Below are positions 35,702-45,862 of a DNA stretch of 64,000 bases, one piece after another. The first letter of the stretch is position 1. The number at the start of each line of letters is the position of its first letter. The notes beneath the pieces were generated by a model, which saw nothing but the letters and a program-made list of their open reading frames with translations, did not search any database and was not told the DNA's origin. The stretch comes from Wocania_A sp965224845 (lineage in GTDB: Bacteria; Bacteroidota; Bacteroidia; Flavobacteriales; Flavobacteriaceae): assembly GCA_965224845.1 (NCBI GenBank), contig CBDDAJ010000032.1:124001-188000 (forward strand). The letters are read 5' to 3'. A program made the translations under genes and the position numbers.

Positions 35702-38700
35702 TTAATTTTTAGTATTGATTTTTAACACCGATAGCGTATCGTTGTTCCTCGCAATTAATATGGATTTTGAACCAGCAACTGTTATAAAAGCAGCATCTTT
35801 TACATCGCCATTGGCCCATAAATTAGCCGTAGCGTTAGAAACAAGCTCAAATAGAGTACCACCATTACCTTTAAGTAAAAAGCCATAGCTGGCATCATTT
35901 CTTGGTGTTTCAACTTCTGAACCAAATAAATTCCCTAACAATAAGATATCCTTGCTTTTATCTTGATTAAAATCATCAATTAAGATTTTGTTTACTGAAG
36001 ACAACTGAGCATTATTATCAAAAGCATTAAATTCAAACGTTCCGTTTTTATTTTCAAGTATGGCCGATGAAAAATAAGTAGCTTTATAAGAAATACCCTC
36101 TTTTAACTTGTCTCCATAAATATCTTCAATCTTGGCAGATCCAAAATCGTTATAGGTTTTAAATTTCTTTTTTATAAAAGGCATTTGTTGCGAGGAACAC
36201 TGTCTGCCTCTTACAGGATATATATTGTTTTCTTGACTATAGCCCAGAACGATATCATCTGTATTATTACCATCAAAATCATTTACATACAAATAAAATG
36301 GTTTATCAAAGCTTGCTTTATATTTATAGTTTAAACCAAGGTTTCCTGCAACAATATCAAGATCTCCATCATTATCAATATCGTTTACTGTAATAGAACT
36401 CCACCAACCAATATGCTCAGATAAACCATATTTGACAGACTTATTGCTAAAAACTCCAGAATCGTTAATGAACACTTCTATTGGACCCCATTCGTTGGCT
36501 ATAAGTAAATCAGGGTCTTCATCCTGGTCTATATCGGCCCAGGTAGAAGCTGTTACCATAGTATGCTCAACCAATTCGGGAATTGATTTTTTTGTGGCAT
36601 CTATAAAACGGATGGTTCCATCTTTTGAAATGTTCTCTAACAAATAACTGTTTACAGGACGCCCATAAAATCCAGGTTTTATTCGGCCTCCGATAAACAA
36701 ATCAATATCACCGTCTTTATCAAAATCAGAAGGAGATACATGTAATCCGCTTGAGGTTATATGAGGAATAGCCAAAGTATTTTTAACAAAATTACCTTTG
36801 CCTTTGTTTTCGTAAAAACGATCTGTATAATAGTTGTCATTTGGCTTAAATTCTGTACCACCGCTAATAATATAGAGGTCTTGATCGCCATCATTATCGG
36901 CATCAAAAAAAACAGCTCCAACATCTTCGTGCTTCTTATCTGAGGCAAATACATTGGTGTTTTTCTTAAAAGTTCCTGTAGGGGTTTGAATATATAAAGC
37001 GCTTTTTTGATCTTTGGCACCTCCAATAAAAAAGTCGTCAAGCCCATCATTATTAACATCAGCTACCGCCAGGGCAGGACCAAGTTGAGACATCCTATGT
37101 GGTAAGAGGACTTCTTTTTCAAAATCGTCAAAATTATTTTCTTTATGACTAAAGTTTATTCCCGATTGATTAGTAATATCTGTAAATAGATCTTCAGTGG
37201 GGTTTACGAGTTTGTTTTCTAAAATATTTTTGTCTTCGTAAGAAACAGTAATGGTTTGATTTGGTTTTATGTTCTTAACAATATGGTAGGTATTATCATT
37301 CCAGGTGACTTTTAAACTGTCTATTGTATGGTCTTGTTTTACACCAAAATGAATAGCATCTGCCATAGCAGATTGAAACCCACGTGTAAAATGATTCTCT
37401 ATAGTTTGTTGGGATGATTTTGAATATAGTTCAATACGTGCTCCCAGAGCATTAAGGTTTTGCTTAGAGCCTTTAAGTTTTACTTTTAAATAATTATTTA
37501 AAGTTGCATTGTTTTTGTAAATAAACGACATGCCTGAAGAATTGTTAACGACTATATCGATTGCTCCATCGTTATTAAAATCGGCATAAGCAGCTCCATT
37601 TGAGTTTGTGGTGTTTTGCGTTATGTCAAGTTTTTTAAATGTTAAATTGCCATTATTTACATAGAAATAATTTTTCTTTTTTCGAGAAGGCATTTTCGAT
37701 AAAATATCGGTTATATAGCTTTTTGGTTCTACACTTTGGTTTTTAATAACTTCGGCTTGTTTTGCTTTTCGGTAATTAACAAAGTCATTGTTTCTAAAAT
37801 CACCTTTTATACCATTTGAAATAAAGAGGTCTTTATGGCCATCATTATTCATATCAAAAAACAAGGGTGCCCAACTCCAATCGGTACTTGAAACTCCAGA
37901 CATTTGAGCGATATCTGAAAACATAGGCGTGTTGGTTTCTTTATTTACACCATTGTTTAGTTGTAAGGTGTTATACATATATTGGTGGTGTAATCCTAAA
38001 TTTGTATTTCTATAAAACCTTTCCGGAGCCATGCCACTCATACTTGTTTTTTGAGAAAAGTTGTCTTCAGCCATCATGTCTACAGCCATAATATCTAAAA
38101 GACCATCGTTGTTTATATCGGCAATATCATTACCCATAGAAAAGTTAGAGATATGCTTAAAGGCTTCTAAAGCGGTCTCTCTAAACGTGCCATTTTGGTT
38201 ATTGATATACAAAAAATCTTTTTCAGAAAAATCATTGCCAACATATATATCTGGCCAACTGTCATTATTTAAATCTGCTATAGCCACACCTAGCCCATAG
38301 CCAATCATGGTATTAATTATTTGAGCTTCATCGGTTACATTTATAAATGTTCCATTATTATTTTTGTAAAGGCGGTTTCCTCTATGATCAGATTTTTGGG
38401 TGATAAGGTTTTTTAAGTTGTTTTCATCGTAGGTGTCGATGCCATGGTTTAATAAAAACATATCTAAATCACCATCTTTGTCATAATCAAAAAAAGTAGC
38501 TTGTGTTGTAAAATCGGGTATGTCTAAGCCATATTTTTGTGCCTGGTCTTCGAATTTTGGTTTGCCGTTACTATCAATGCCTAAATTTATCAGTAACTCA
38601 TTTTTGCGTTTATTTGGGTCTTTAAGCTTACCGGATTTACAATAATAAATATCCATTAAACCATCGTTATTGATATCTACTAAAGTAACACCAGTTCCAA

Positions 38701-39067
38701 ACCCATAACCGCCACCGGCATTAGCTAATTTGGTAATGTCGTTAAACCGCATACCTCCAATATTAAGGTACAATTTGTTAGTAGTTGTGCTATTTACAAA
38801 ATAAATGTCAACTAAACCATCATTATTAAAATCGGCAACAGCTACGCCTCCTCCATTATAATAGTATTCGTAGTATAATCCATTATTACTTAAATTTTCT
38901 TTAAGTTCATTTAAAAAGAATATCCCTGTTTTTTCAGGAGGCAGGACAGTAAAAAGATGTTCTAGTTCTTCAGTCTCAGAAAGTGTTTGCTTTGTTTTAA
39001 TGGTGTTATCTTTTTTACAAGCATATACCAATAAGAAAATCACTAAATAAAATGCTATGTTTTTCAT
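35702..39067 (-). CDS. FG-GAP/VCBS-repeat lipoprotein with ASPIC/UnbV domain
   Basis: 1121 residues. A lipoprotein signal (VIFLLVYAC) is followed by many propeller repeats with the calcium-loop pattern DxNxDGxxDxY, for example GVAVADFNNDGLVDIYFV, ATFFDYDKDGDLDMFLLNHG and SITVNDIDNDGDLDIVAG. The ASPIC/UnbV segment lies at about 520-600 (LKGSKQNLNALGARIELYSK, FQSAMADAIHFGVK). This class is common beside SusC/SusD genes. Its role is not established, but surface glycan binding is a reasonable guess. It stands between susD (terminator-like hairpin in between) and the GH101 gene. A second, broken relative lies at 49067-52385. Confidence 0.9.
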   Translation of the reverse strand: MKNIAFYLVIFLLVYACKKDNTIKTKQTLSETEELEHLFTVLPPEKTGIFFLNELKENLSNNGLYYEYYYNGGGVAVADFNNDGLVDIYFVNSTTTNKLYLNIGGMRFNDITKLANAGGGYGFGTGVTLVDINNDGLMDIYYCKSGKLKDPNKRKNELLINLGIDSNGKPKFEDQAQKYGLDIPDFTTQATFFDYDKDGDLDMFLLNHGIDTYDENNLKNLITQKSDHRGNRLYKNNNGTFINVTDEAQIINTMIGYGLGVAIADLNNDSWPDIYVGNDFSEKDFLYINNQNGTFRETALEAFKHISNFSMGNDIADINNDGLLDIMAVDMMAEDNFSQKTSMSGMAPERFYRNTNLGLHHQYMYNTLQLNNGVNKETNTPMFSDIAQMSGVSSTDWSWAPLFFDMNNDGHKDLFISNGIKGDFRNNDFVNYRKAKQAEVIKNQSVEPKSYITDILSKMPSRKKKNYFYVNNGNLTFKKLDITQNTTNSNGAAYADFNNDGAIDIVVNNSSGMSFIYKNNATLNNYLKVKLKGSKQNLNALGARIELYSKSSQQTIENHFTRGFQSAMADAIHFGVKQDHTIDSLKVTWNDNTYHIVKNIKPNQTITVSYEDKNILENKLVNPTEDLFTDITNQSGINFSHKENNFDDFEKEVLLPHRMSQLGPALAVADVNNDGLDDFFIGGAKDQKSALYIQTPTGTFKKNTNVFASDKKHEDVGAVFFDADNDGDQDLYIISGGTEFKPNDNYYTDRFYENKGKGNFVKNTLAIPHITSSGLHVSPSDFDKDGDIDLFIGGRIKPGFYGRPVNSYLLENISKDGTIRFIDATKKSIPELVEHTMVTASTWADIDQDEDPDLLIANEWGPIEVFINDSGVFSNKSVKYGLSEHIGWWSSITVNDIDNDGDLDIVAGNLGLNYKYKASFDKPFYLYVNDFDGNNTDDIVLGYSQENNIYPVRGRQCSSQQMPFIKKKFKTYNDFGSAKIEDIYGDKLKEGISYKATYFSSAILENKNGTFEFNAFDNNAQLSSVNKILIDDFNQDKSKDILLLGNLFGSEVETPRNDASYGFLLKGNGGTLFELVSNATANLWANGDVKDAAFITVAGSKSILIARNNDTLSVLKINTKN

Positions 39068-39147
39068 GTGCTTATATATTTCTTTTTGTGGAACACCCTT
39101 ATAATTTTTTAAGATACTATAACATTTTTAAAAATGTATTTAAAAAA

Positions 39148-39180
39148 TAGAACCCATTTTAAAACTAAAAACGGGTTCTA
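39148..39180 (-). terminator. Terminator-like hairpin between susD and the FG-GAP gene (PUL B)
   Basis: On the minus strand TAGAACCC pairs with GGGTTCTA over a 17-nt loop and is followed by TTTTTT. A 16-bp palindrome (39122-39137) lies just beyond. It probably lowers readthrough from susC/susD into the FG-GAP and GH101 genes. Confidence 0.6.
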
Positions 39181-39221
39181 TCAACAACTAAACTAACTCA
39201 AATTATTTTATAGGGAAACTA

Positions 39222-40790
39222 TTAATACCCTGAATTTTGAGTTAAATTTGAATTTTTATCAACTTCCCCTTGCGGAATTGGGAATTTTAAATTGGCGTTA
39301 TTCCAGGTTCTGGTTTCCCAAATTTCTTTTCCGTCATCTATTAGGTTGCCATCGGTATCCATATCTACTCTATAAATAGTTAATACTTCCGGACTTCCTG
39401 CTATTCCCCAGCGCCTTATATCCCAAAAACGATGTTCTTCAAAAGCGAGCTCAATTCTACGTTCCCGCCTTACTCTGGTTCTTAGTTCAGACTGACTGCC
39501 TACTGCTATAGGGGGCATATTAGCTCTATTTCTTACTGTGTTAATGGCATCTACTGCTAATCCTAAATTGGTATCAGACTCAATTAAGGCTTCTGCATAG
39601 TTCAGATACACTTCAGCTAATCTTAAATGAATCCAGTGCTGAGTGCTACCGTCTCCATGATTTCTGTCTTCTTGAATCATTTTCCTTAGGCCATATCCCG
39701 TTCTAGTAAAATCTCCGCTGGTAGCTATACCTGCAAAACCTCCTGGTCTGAATTCCCAGGTTAAACCTTTCCATTCTGAACCATCATATAAAATAGAAGC
39801 ATCAAATCTTGGATCTCTACCATCATAAGGGTTGTTTGGGTCGTAACCAGATCCAGCTTCTTCCGGTAATAAACCTGTAGCTTGCATTTCGTATTGGTCT
39901 ACTAAGTTTTGTGTTGGACCTGTTCCTCCCCAGCCACTTACCGAAGCTGTAGATTTTGGGGTGTTAAATAGGTTTGCCCAGTGTGTTTTATCAGGATCGC
40001 TAAACTGTGTATCGAAAATAACTTCTGAAGCGCCGTCTGTAACAAAAACACTTTCATAATCACTATCAAGAGTTCTAGACGTATTGTCTAATACCTGTTT
40101 TGAAGCTGTGGCAGATTCTGAATATTTCCCTTCGTATAGCAGCATGCGGCCTTTTAATGCCATGGCGGCATCCCACGAGCCTCTTGTTGAAGCAGCGCTG
40201 GTTGCATTAGCAAAGAAATCTGCTGAAGTATCCAATTCGGATACAACAAAGTTTAAGGTTTCCTCGGCCGTATTTCTAGCTACCAATAAATCATCAGTTA
40301 ACTCTTGAGGAACCGTTATAATGGGAACGCCTCCATAAGTTTTTAAAAGCAAGGCATAAAAATAACCTCTTAAAAAGTGCGCTTCCCCTTTTAATCTGTT
40401 TTTTACCTGATCTGTACCTTCAAGTTGATCATAATTTTGAATAAAATTATTTAACCGCCTTATTTGAAAGTAAGCATTACCCCATAACCCATTAAAAGGC
40501 GAGTTGTTTGAGGTGATATTTGCTGTATTAAACCGCGTGTTTGACGCCGGCCATGTGTACGAGTTTTCTCCATCATCTGAAGCAGCGTCTAGCATATACC
40601 AACCTCTGTTAAAACCATGAGGTACACTGTTGTAAACTGCATTTAAAAAGGTTTCTGCAAAAGCGGGGTCTGTAAATACTACATCTGATGAAATAGTGCC
40701 TTGGGGTTCTACTTCAATAGAATCACTGGTACAAGAAAATTGTAATATAACAAATGATCCTATAAAAAATAATAGTTTAATATTTTTCAT
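39222..40790 (-). CDS. SusD/RagB-family glycan-binding lipoprotein (PUL B)
   Basis: 522 residues from ATG at 40790; the frame is open from 40820, but the lipoprotein signal (LLFFIGSFVILQFSC) needs the inner start. SusD features are DPAFAETFLNAVYNSVPHGF, NRLKGEAHFLRGYFYALLLK, TYGGVPII and the C-terminal RRERRIELAFEEHRFWDIRR. It follows susC by 10 bp. With GH101 in the same unit it probably binds mucin-type O-glycans or glycopeptides (inference from context). Confidence 0.95.
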   Translation of the reverse strand: MKNIKLLFFIGSFVILQFSCTSDSIEVEPQGTISSDVVFTDPAFAETFLNAVYNSVPHGFNRGWYMLDAASDDGENSYTWPASNTRFNTANITSNNSPFNGLWGNAYFQIRRLNNFIQNYDQLEGTDQVKNRLKGEAHFLRGYFYALLLKTYGGVPIITVPQELTDDLLVARNTAEETLNFVVSELDTSADFFANATSAASTRGSWDAAMALKGRMLLYEGKYSESATASKQVLDNTSRTLDSDYESVFVTDGASEVIFDTQFSDPDKTHWANLFNTPKSTASVSGWGGTGPTQNLVDQYEMQATGLLPEEAGSGYDPNNPYDGRDPRFDASILYDGSEWKGLTWEFRPGGFAGIATSGDFTRTGYGLRKMIQEDRNHGDGSTQHWIHLRLAEVYLNYAEALIESDTNLGLAVDAINTVRNRANMPPIAVGSQSELRTRVRRERRIELAFEEHRFWDIRRWGIAGSPEVLTIYRVDMDTDGNLIDDGKEIWETRTWNNANLKFPIPQGEVDKNSNLTQNSGY

Positions 40791-40800
40791 AATAATTTTT

Positions 40801-43800
40801 TTAAAATTGGAGATTAACACCTAAGTTGAATACTTTTTGCTGTGGATAAAACCAACCTCTTTGTTGTGGGTTTTCAGGATCTAAATGCTTGATTTTTGAC
40901 CATGTTGCCAGGTTTCTTCCATTAAGATAGATTCTTAATCTATTTACCCCTATTTTGCTAGTAACGTTTTCAGGGAACGAATACCCAATTTCAACATTTT
41001 TAAAACGAACATAGTCTCCTGGCATTAACCAGTAAGAGGAAGTACGTTCGTTTACTGCATTGTTATTTAGTGTTAATCTTGGGTAGGTTGCATTAGTATT
41101 AGTTACATTACCATCAGCACCAATTTGAGCTCTGCCTAAATGCCTGTCAAATACTTTACCTCCGTTAAAAAAGGCCCAGGCAGATTCATTAGATAAATAC
41201 ATATCAAAATTTGCTGCGCCTTGAAACAATGCTGAAAAATCAAATTGTTTATAATTAAAACCTAAATTTAAACCAAAAGTAATTTCAGGAACATTCCCTT
41301 TTCCCATAATTGTTCTGTCGTCATTATCTACTTTACCATCTCCTGTAATATCTGCATACTTAATGTCTCCTGGTTGCGGGTTCTGCGTTTGGTATACGCC
41401 GTCTGGAGCACTGGCATTTAAATCGTCAATTTCTTGTTGTGTTAAAAATAAACCTTCTGCAATAAAACCAATTCGGGTACGAGCTTGTATTTGTCTCCCT
41501 GTAAGTTTTCGTAATGGATCTACATCATCGGCTTCCGCTATATCTATTATTTTATTTTTTGAATATCCAAAATTAAAATTAGCGAAGTAATCGAAGTCTT
41601 TAACTTGACCATTATGATTTAAAATAATCTCAAATCCTTTATTGTCTACAATTCCTATGTTTTCAAAAGGTAATGAGGCTCCAAAAGTACTAGGGACCTG
41701 TAAAGATCTTGTCGTTAAAATATCGGTAGTTCTTTTAGAATATACGTCGGCTTCCAGAGTTAATGCATTATTCCATAAGCCCAATTCTAAACCAAAGTTA
41801 TACGTTTTAGATTTTTCCCAGGTGGTTCCAGAGTCTGCTAAACCACTACTTGTAATAGTTTGGGCAACACTGGAATTATCAATAAAAGGGCCGCCAAAGG
41901 CAAAAAACTCTAAATATCTAAATGGTCCAACCCCAGCATCACTTCCAAGTTCCCCATAAGAGAACCTTAATTTTAGATTATTTATAGTTTTAGAGTCTTG
42001 TAAGAACGCTTCTTGAGAAGCTCTCCAGGCAAGAGAGTACGATGGGAAAAAGCCAAATCTAGAGTTTTTACTAAATTTATAAGAACCGTCATACCTTCCA
42101 TTAAACTCTAATAAGTATTTGTTATCGTAGGCATAAGTAAATCGTCCTGCATAACCTAAAATAGCCGTTTCAAATGTACCATTTGAAATGGATCTGGTTT
42201 CAGCATCCCCAGCAATAAATAATGGTGTTGAAGTCCCTGTTAAATTGCTAATACCGGAAGTTAAGATACTATATTCTGATTTTGTTCTTGAGTAAACAAA
42301 CTTTGCACCAAAATCATGTTTATCAATAACCTTTGAATAATTTAATATGGCTTCTGTTGTTAATTGGAAACCTTTGGCTCTCGATTCTGAAAGGCTTGCA
42401 GTTTCCCCTCTATCAGCAGGTGTACTTAACGAAAATTCTCCAGTACTAGGATTAAATACGGTAAAAGTTCTAGGAACACTAAAAGAAGTAACACTACCGG
42501 TAAAATTATTTCTGTTGTTGTTATTTCCACCTGCAGAGCGATCGTAAGCAACTTGCGTAGTAAGGCTTAAGCCTTCTAAAAATGGAAACTTTATGTTTAA
42601 GGCTATTTTTGATTGAAAATCAAAATCCTCCTCTTCTCTGTATCCACTATCAATAAAGGGTTGTTGAGCAAATATAGAATAGCCTCCGTTAGAGTATTGA
42701 TTAACTTCGGTTGGAGGAGTTCTCATAATGCTAGAAAATAATGTAGATGCAGTGACTCCAGGGCGATTTCTGTTTTCTACGGCTCCTGAAAAATTTGCTT
42801 GCAATTGCATATTTTCATTAATATCTACATCGATATTTGATCTAAAATTAAATCGGTCATAGTTATTGTTATCATAAATAGCATCCTGGTATAAATACCC
42901 TAAAGAGGTAAAATATTTTATAGTATTTTCTGTATTACTACCACTGGCAGAAATATCTATAGAATGCATTGATGATGCAGAATCTAATATTTCATCAACC
43001 CAGTTTGTATTTGGGTGGGTATCTGGGCTGGAGCCATCTCTAAATTTTTGTAAATCGTCATCTGTATATGCAGCTGGTACGCCATCATTGGCATTAGCTT
43101 CATTAAGTAAAGTAGCATAATCAAAAGCGTCTAAAAAATCTGGCATTCTGGTAGGTTTTTGCAAACCAGAGTAAATATTCACATTAAAGCTGGTTTTGCC
43201 CTTACCTCTTTTTGTTGTTATTAATATAACACCATTTGATGCTCGCATTCCATAAATTGCAGCAGCAGCGGCATCTTTTAATACACTTATACTTTCAATA
43301 TCATTAGAGTTAATATTATTTAAAGCTCTTGGAATACCATCAACTAAAATTAGTGGTGAATTGTCATTTAAGGAGCTAAGACCTCGAATTCTAATATTTG
43401 CAGCATCACCTCCAGGTTCACCAGAACTTTGTATGGTTATTACACCAGCCAATCGTCCTGATAAGGCACTACTAACATTTGAAGTACTGTTTTTTACGAT
43501 TTCATCAGATTTTATTGTAGCAATAGAACCTGTTAGGTTTACCTTTTTTTGAGCGCCATACCCAACAATAACAACCTCGTCTAATTCTGAAGTGTTTTCC
43601 TGTAGTGTTATATTTAATATGCTTTGTTTGTTTACGGCAACTTCCTGTGTAGAATATCCTATGTATGAGAAGATTAAAACATCATTAGAATTTTCTACAC
43701 TAATTGAATAATTTCCATCAAAATCTGTTGAAGTCCCTTTAGAGGTCCCTTTTATTAATATAGAAACCCCGGGCAACGGATCCCCTTTTGAGTCAACTAC

Positions 43801-44274
43801 CTTACCACTTACACTGGTTTGTAGCACAGACTTAATATATTCTGTAACCATTTTGGGGGTTAAAGATGATGAGATCTGTGAGGTTTTATCTCTAAGGATA
43901 TTTTGAATCCTTAGTTTTAATTCAGGTTTGTCTTTAGGAAATAATATTATTTGATTTCGCATAAAACTAAAATCTATGTTTGTATTACTAAACAATAGGT
44001 TTAAGGCTTCATCAATTTCAATATTTTCAACTGCTAAAGATTTTTTTAAATCAACATTTACAATACTGCTGTTGTAGAAAAAGCTAAAATTACTTTTCTG
44101 TTCAATTTCAGTAAGAATTTTTTTGATTTTTACATTTTCTGCATTTAATGTAATATTTTGCGAATAGGCATCACTTGCAAAAATTTTTGTAAGTGAGATG
44201 CAAAGTAAAACTAAATAAATTTTCATAATCCGAAGAATAGGGATTTTTGAAAAAAAGTGTTGCTTTTTTTTCAT
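40801..44274 (-). CDS. SusC/RagA-family TonB-linked outer-membrane protein with STN domain (PUL B)
   Basis: 1157 residues. The leader is about 38 residues (ending DAYSQ). The STN domain is at about 40-115 (VKIKKILTEIEQKSNFSFFY), then a carboxypeptidase-regulatory-like domain (PLPGVSILIKGTSKGTSTDF). The plug opens with ELDEVVIVGYGAQKKVNLTG and has IRIRGLSSLNDNSPLILVDG and GVILITTKRGKG. The barrel ends NLGVNLQF. It pairs with the SusD downstream and signals through its STN domain to the FecR at 44356-45303. A stem-loop lies between fecR and this gene. Confidence 0.95.
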   Translation of the reverse strand: MKKKQHFFSKIPILRIMKIYLVLLCISLTKIFASDAYSQNITLNAENVKIKKILTEIEQKSNFSFFYNSSIVNVDLKKSLAVENIEIDEALNLLFSNTNIDFSFMRNQIILFPKDKPELKLRIQNILRDKTSQISSSLTPKMVTEYIKSVLQTSVSGKVVDSKGDPLPGVSILIKGTSKGTSTDFDGNYSISVENSNDVLIFSYIGYSTQEVAVNKQSILNITLQENTSELDEVVIVGYGAQKKVNLTGSIATIKSDEIVKNSTSNVSSALSGRLAGVITIQSSGEPGGDAANIRIRGLSSLNDNSPLILVDGIPRALNNINSNDIESISVLKDAAAAAIYGMRASNGVILITTKRGKGKTSFNVNIYSGLQKPTRMPDFLDAFDYATLLNEANANDGVPAAYTDDDLQKFRDGSSPDTHPNTNWVDEILDSASSMHSIDISASGSNTENTIKYFTSLGYLYQDAIYDNNNYDRFNFRSNIDVDINENMQLQANFSGAVENRNRPGVTASTLFSSIMRTPPTEVNQYSNGGYSIFAQQPFIDSGYREEEDFDFQSKIALNIKFPFLEGLSLTTQVAYDRSAGGNNNNRNNFTGSVTSFSVPRTFTVFNPSTGEFSLSTPADRGETASLSESRAKGFQLTTEAILNYSKVIDKHDFGAKFVYSRTKSEYSILTSGISNLTGTSTPLFIAGDAETRSISNGTFETAILGYAGRFTYAYDNKYLLEFNGRYDGSYKFSKNSRFGFFPSYSLAWRASQEAFLQDSKTINNLKLRFSYGELGSDAGVGPFRYLEFFAFGGPFIDNSSVAQTITSSGLADSGTTWEKSKTYNFGLELGLWNNALTLEADVYSKRTTDILTTRSLQVPSTFGASLPFENIGIVDNKGFEIILNHNGQVKDFDYFANFNFGYSKNKIIDIAEADDVDPLRKLTGRQIQARTRIGFIAEGLFLTQQEIDDLNASAPDGVYQTQNPQPGDIKYADITGDGKVDNDDRTIMGKGNVPEITFGLNLGFNYKQFDFSALFQGAANFDMYLSNESAWAFFNGGKVFDRHLGRAQIGADGNVTNTNATYPRLTLNNNAVNERTSSYWLMPGDYVRFKNVEIGYSFPENVTSKIGVNRLRIYLNGRNLATWSKIKHLDPENPQQRGWFYPQQKVFNLGVNLQF

Positions 44275-44326
44275 ACTTTTGTTTGGTTTTAATTATTTAA
44301 TACTAGATGTGCTAAATGATTAGCTT

Positions 44327-44356
44327 AAAGGGTAAGTGCTGCAACACTTACCCTTT
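44327..44356 (-). promoter_or_regulatory. Stem-loop between fecR and susC (PUL B)
   Basis: AAAGGGTAAGTG (44327-44338) pairs perfectly with CACTTACCCTTT (44345-44356) over a 6-nt loop, touching the fecR stop codon. The position and the AAAGGG/CCCTTT ends mirror the PUL A stem-loop. A weak T tract suggests attenuation or mRNA processing rather than full termination. Confidence 0.65.
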
Positions 44357-45303
44357 TATTGTTCAATGTTTAATCTTATAATATTGTTTTTTTGTATGGT
44401 ATAAGTTATTGGCGATGATATTTCAAATAACTCTAATATTTGATTTATATTTAAGTTGTTAAATTCGCCTTTGTATTTATAATCGAGTATTTTGCTTGAT
44501 GACACATCAAATTTTAAATTATACATCCTTTCCAGATCTTTAATAACATCGCGCATTGGGGTGTCATTATAAATCAACCTTCCTTCTTTCCAGGATGTGA
44601 AATTTTCAGTTTCTACATGTTCCACAATCATTTTATCCTCGTTTTTTAGATAGGTTGCTTTTTGTGATGGCGATAATTCTACAATAGTATTTTTGCGCTC
44701 TTCAATAACTTTTACTTTTCCTGTAACTAAAGTCGTTTCCATTTTTCTGTCTTCAGGATAGGATTTAACGTTAAAAGAGGTTCCTAATACTCTTATTTTT
44801 AAGCCTTCATTAGTGGTAACTACAAAAGGTTTATGTTCATTTTTTGTAACATCAAAAAAGGCTTCTCCTTTAATAACTACTTCTCTGGTATGGCCTTTAA
44901 AATGCTTAGGGTAAGATAAAGCACTATTGGAGTTTAAAACTATTTTTGTACTATCTTCAAGAATAATTACCTTCTTTTCCGCTTTTTGTGTTGTTACTAA
45001 AACTAAAGAGGTATCGTTTTGTTCACTATTTGCAAAATCATTATTGTTAAGCAATTGCCAGGTTAATACTGAAGACGAAAGAAGTATTAATACAACAGCA
45101 GCATATTTGTAAACAGATTTTTTAATTGTAGATATTGAAGGCGATTTACTTGTTTTTCTTAGGTTTTTAGCTATTTCTTTAGCTTTAAGTATTTCGTATT
45201 GCTTTCTTTTTTTTGGATTATTGAGTAGCCAATCAACAACCTCTTTTTCTTTTTCTGAAGAGAGTTGCCCTTTAATTAGTTTTAATATTTCTTTATTGTT
45301 CAT
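44356..45303 (-). CDS. FecR-family anti-sigma factor of PUL B
   Basis: 315 residues. The cytoplasmic part of about 65 residues includes LKLIKGQLSSEKEKEVVDWL. One membrane segment follows (YAAVVLILLSSSVLTWQLL). The periplasmic FecR domain has VIILEDSTKIVLNSNSALSY, VVIKGEAFFDVTKNEHKPFV and VLGTSFNVKSYPEDRKMET. The C-terminal DUF4974-like part has TPMRDVIKDLERMYNLKFDV. It controls the sigma factor upstream in response to the PUL B SusC. Confidence 0.93.
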   Translation of the reverse strand: MNNKEILKLIKGQLSSEKEKEVVDWLLNNPKKRKQYEILKAKEIAKNLRKTSKSPSISTIKKSVYKYAAVVLILLSSSVLTWQLLNNNDFANSEQNDTSLVLVTTQKAEKKVIILEDSTKIVLNSNSALSYPKHFKGHTREVVIKGEAFFDVTKNEHKPFVVTTNEGLKIRVLGTSFNVKSYPEDRKMETTLVTGKVKVIEERKNTIVELSPSQKATYLKNEDKMIVEHVETENFTSWKEGRLIYNDTPMRDVIKDLERMYNLKFDVSSSKILDYKYKGEFNNLNINQILELFEISSPITYTIQKNNIIRLNIEQ

Positions 45304-45321
45304 GCAGATAAGCTTACTATA

Positions 45322-45355
45322 CTATATACGATAGAAAGTAAGTGTATCCCCTAGT
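45322..45355 (-). promoter_or_regulatory. Putative ECF-sigma promoter of PUL B fecR
   Basis: On the minus strand CTAGGGGAT is followed about 15 bp later by CGTAT, 19 bp before the fecR start. It matches the general layout of the other FecR leaders in this window, though the second block is weaker. Confidence 0.45.
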
Positions 45356-45370
45356 GGGTTTTAAAAAAAA

Positions 45371-45862
45371 TTATAAAAAAGGTAAATAATCCTTTAAAGA
45401 TTTTCTTAAGTGCTTGATAGCCTTGGAGATGTGGTTCTCTATGGTTTTTGTAGATATGTCGAGTTCTGATGAAATTTCCTTGTGTTTTTTGCCCTCAAAT
45501 CTACTTTTAATAAATACCAAACGACACTTTTCTGGAAGTAATTTTATATTTTCATTTATTAAGGCAATAAGCTCATTCTCAATTATTGTTGAGGCTGTAT
45601 TATTTGTTAAAGCATGAAAGTTTAATAAGTTTTTTTGTTGTAGCGAGTTCGTTTCTAAGGCTAAAGCATGTCTTTTACTTCTTAAAAAATCAAGGCAGGT
45701 ATTTCTCGTAATTCTAAATAGGTAACCTGTAATGTTTTTATTTATATCTATTTGATCAATGTTATTCCAGATTTTTATAAAAACATCTTGCAGCACTTCT
45801 TCAGCATCTTCATTGGTTGGTACATATTGTTGAACAATTTGTAACAACAAAGCATAGTGCAT
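45371..45862 (-). CDS. FecI-type ECF sigma factor of PUL B (start uncertain)
   Basis: 163 residues from the only in-frame ATG. Region 2 is NEDAEEVLQDVFIKIWNN and region 4 is LPEKCRLVFIKSRFEGKKHK with EISSELDISTKTIENHISKA. The similarity appears to begin before this ATG: the frame upstream reads DFFDLLYN directly joined to MHYALLLQIV, which matches the usual start of region 2. The open frame extends to about 45969 without ATG, GTG or TTG. Either an ATT/ATC/ATA start is used, an indel has removed the true start, or a shortened protein is made. It heads sigma-fecR-susC-susD-FG-GAP-GH101. Confidence 0.85.
   Translation of the reverse strand: MHYALLLQIVQQYVPTNEDAEEVLQDVFIKIWNNIDQIDINKNITGYLFRITRNTCLDFLRSKRHALALETNSLQQKNLLNFHALTNNTASTIIENELIALINENIKLLPEKCRLVFIKSRFEGKKHKEISSELDISTKTIENHISKAIKHLRKSLKDYLPFL

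Noticed and set aside
35702..39067. Calcium-loop repeats taken as an adhesin or integrin-like toxin
   Set aside because: The lipoprotein signal, ASPIC/UnbV segment and SusCD/GH101 context fit the common PUL-linked FG-GAP class better.
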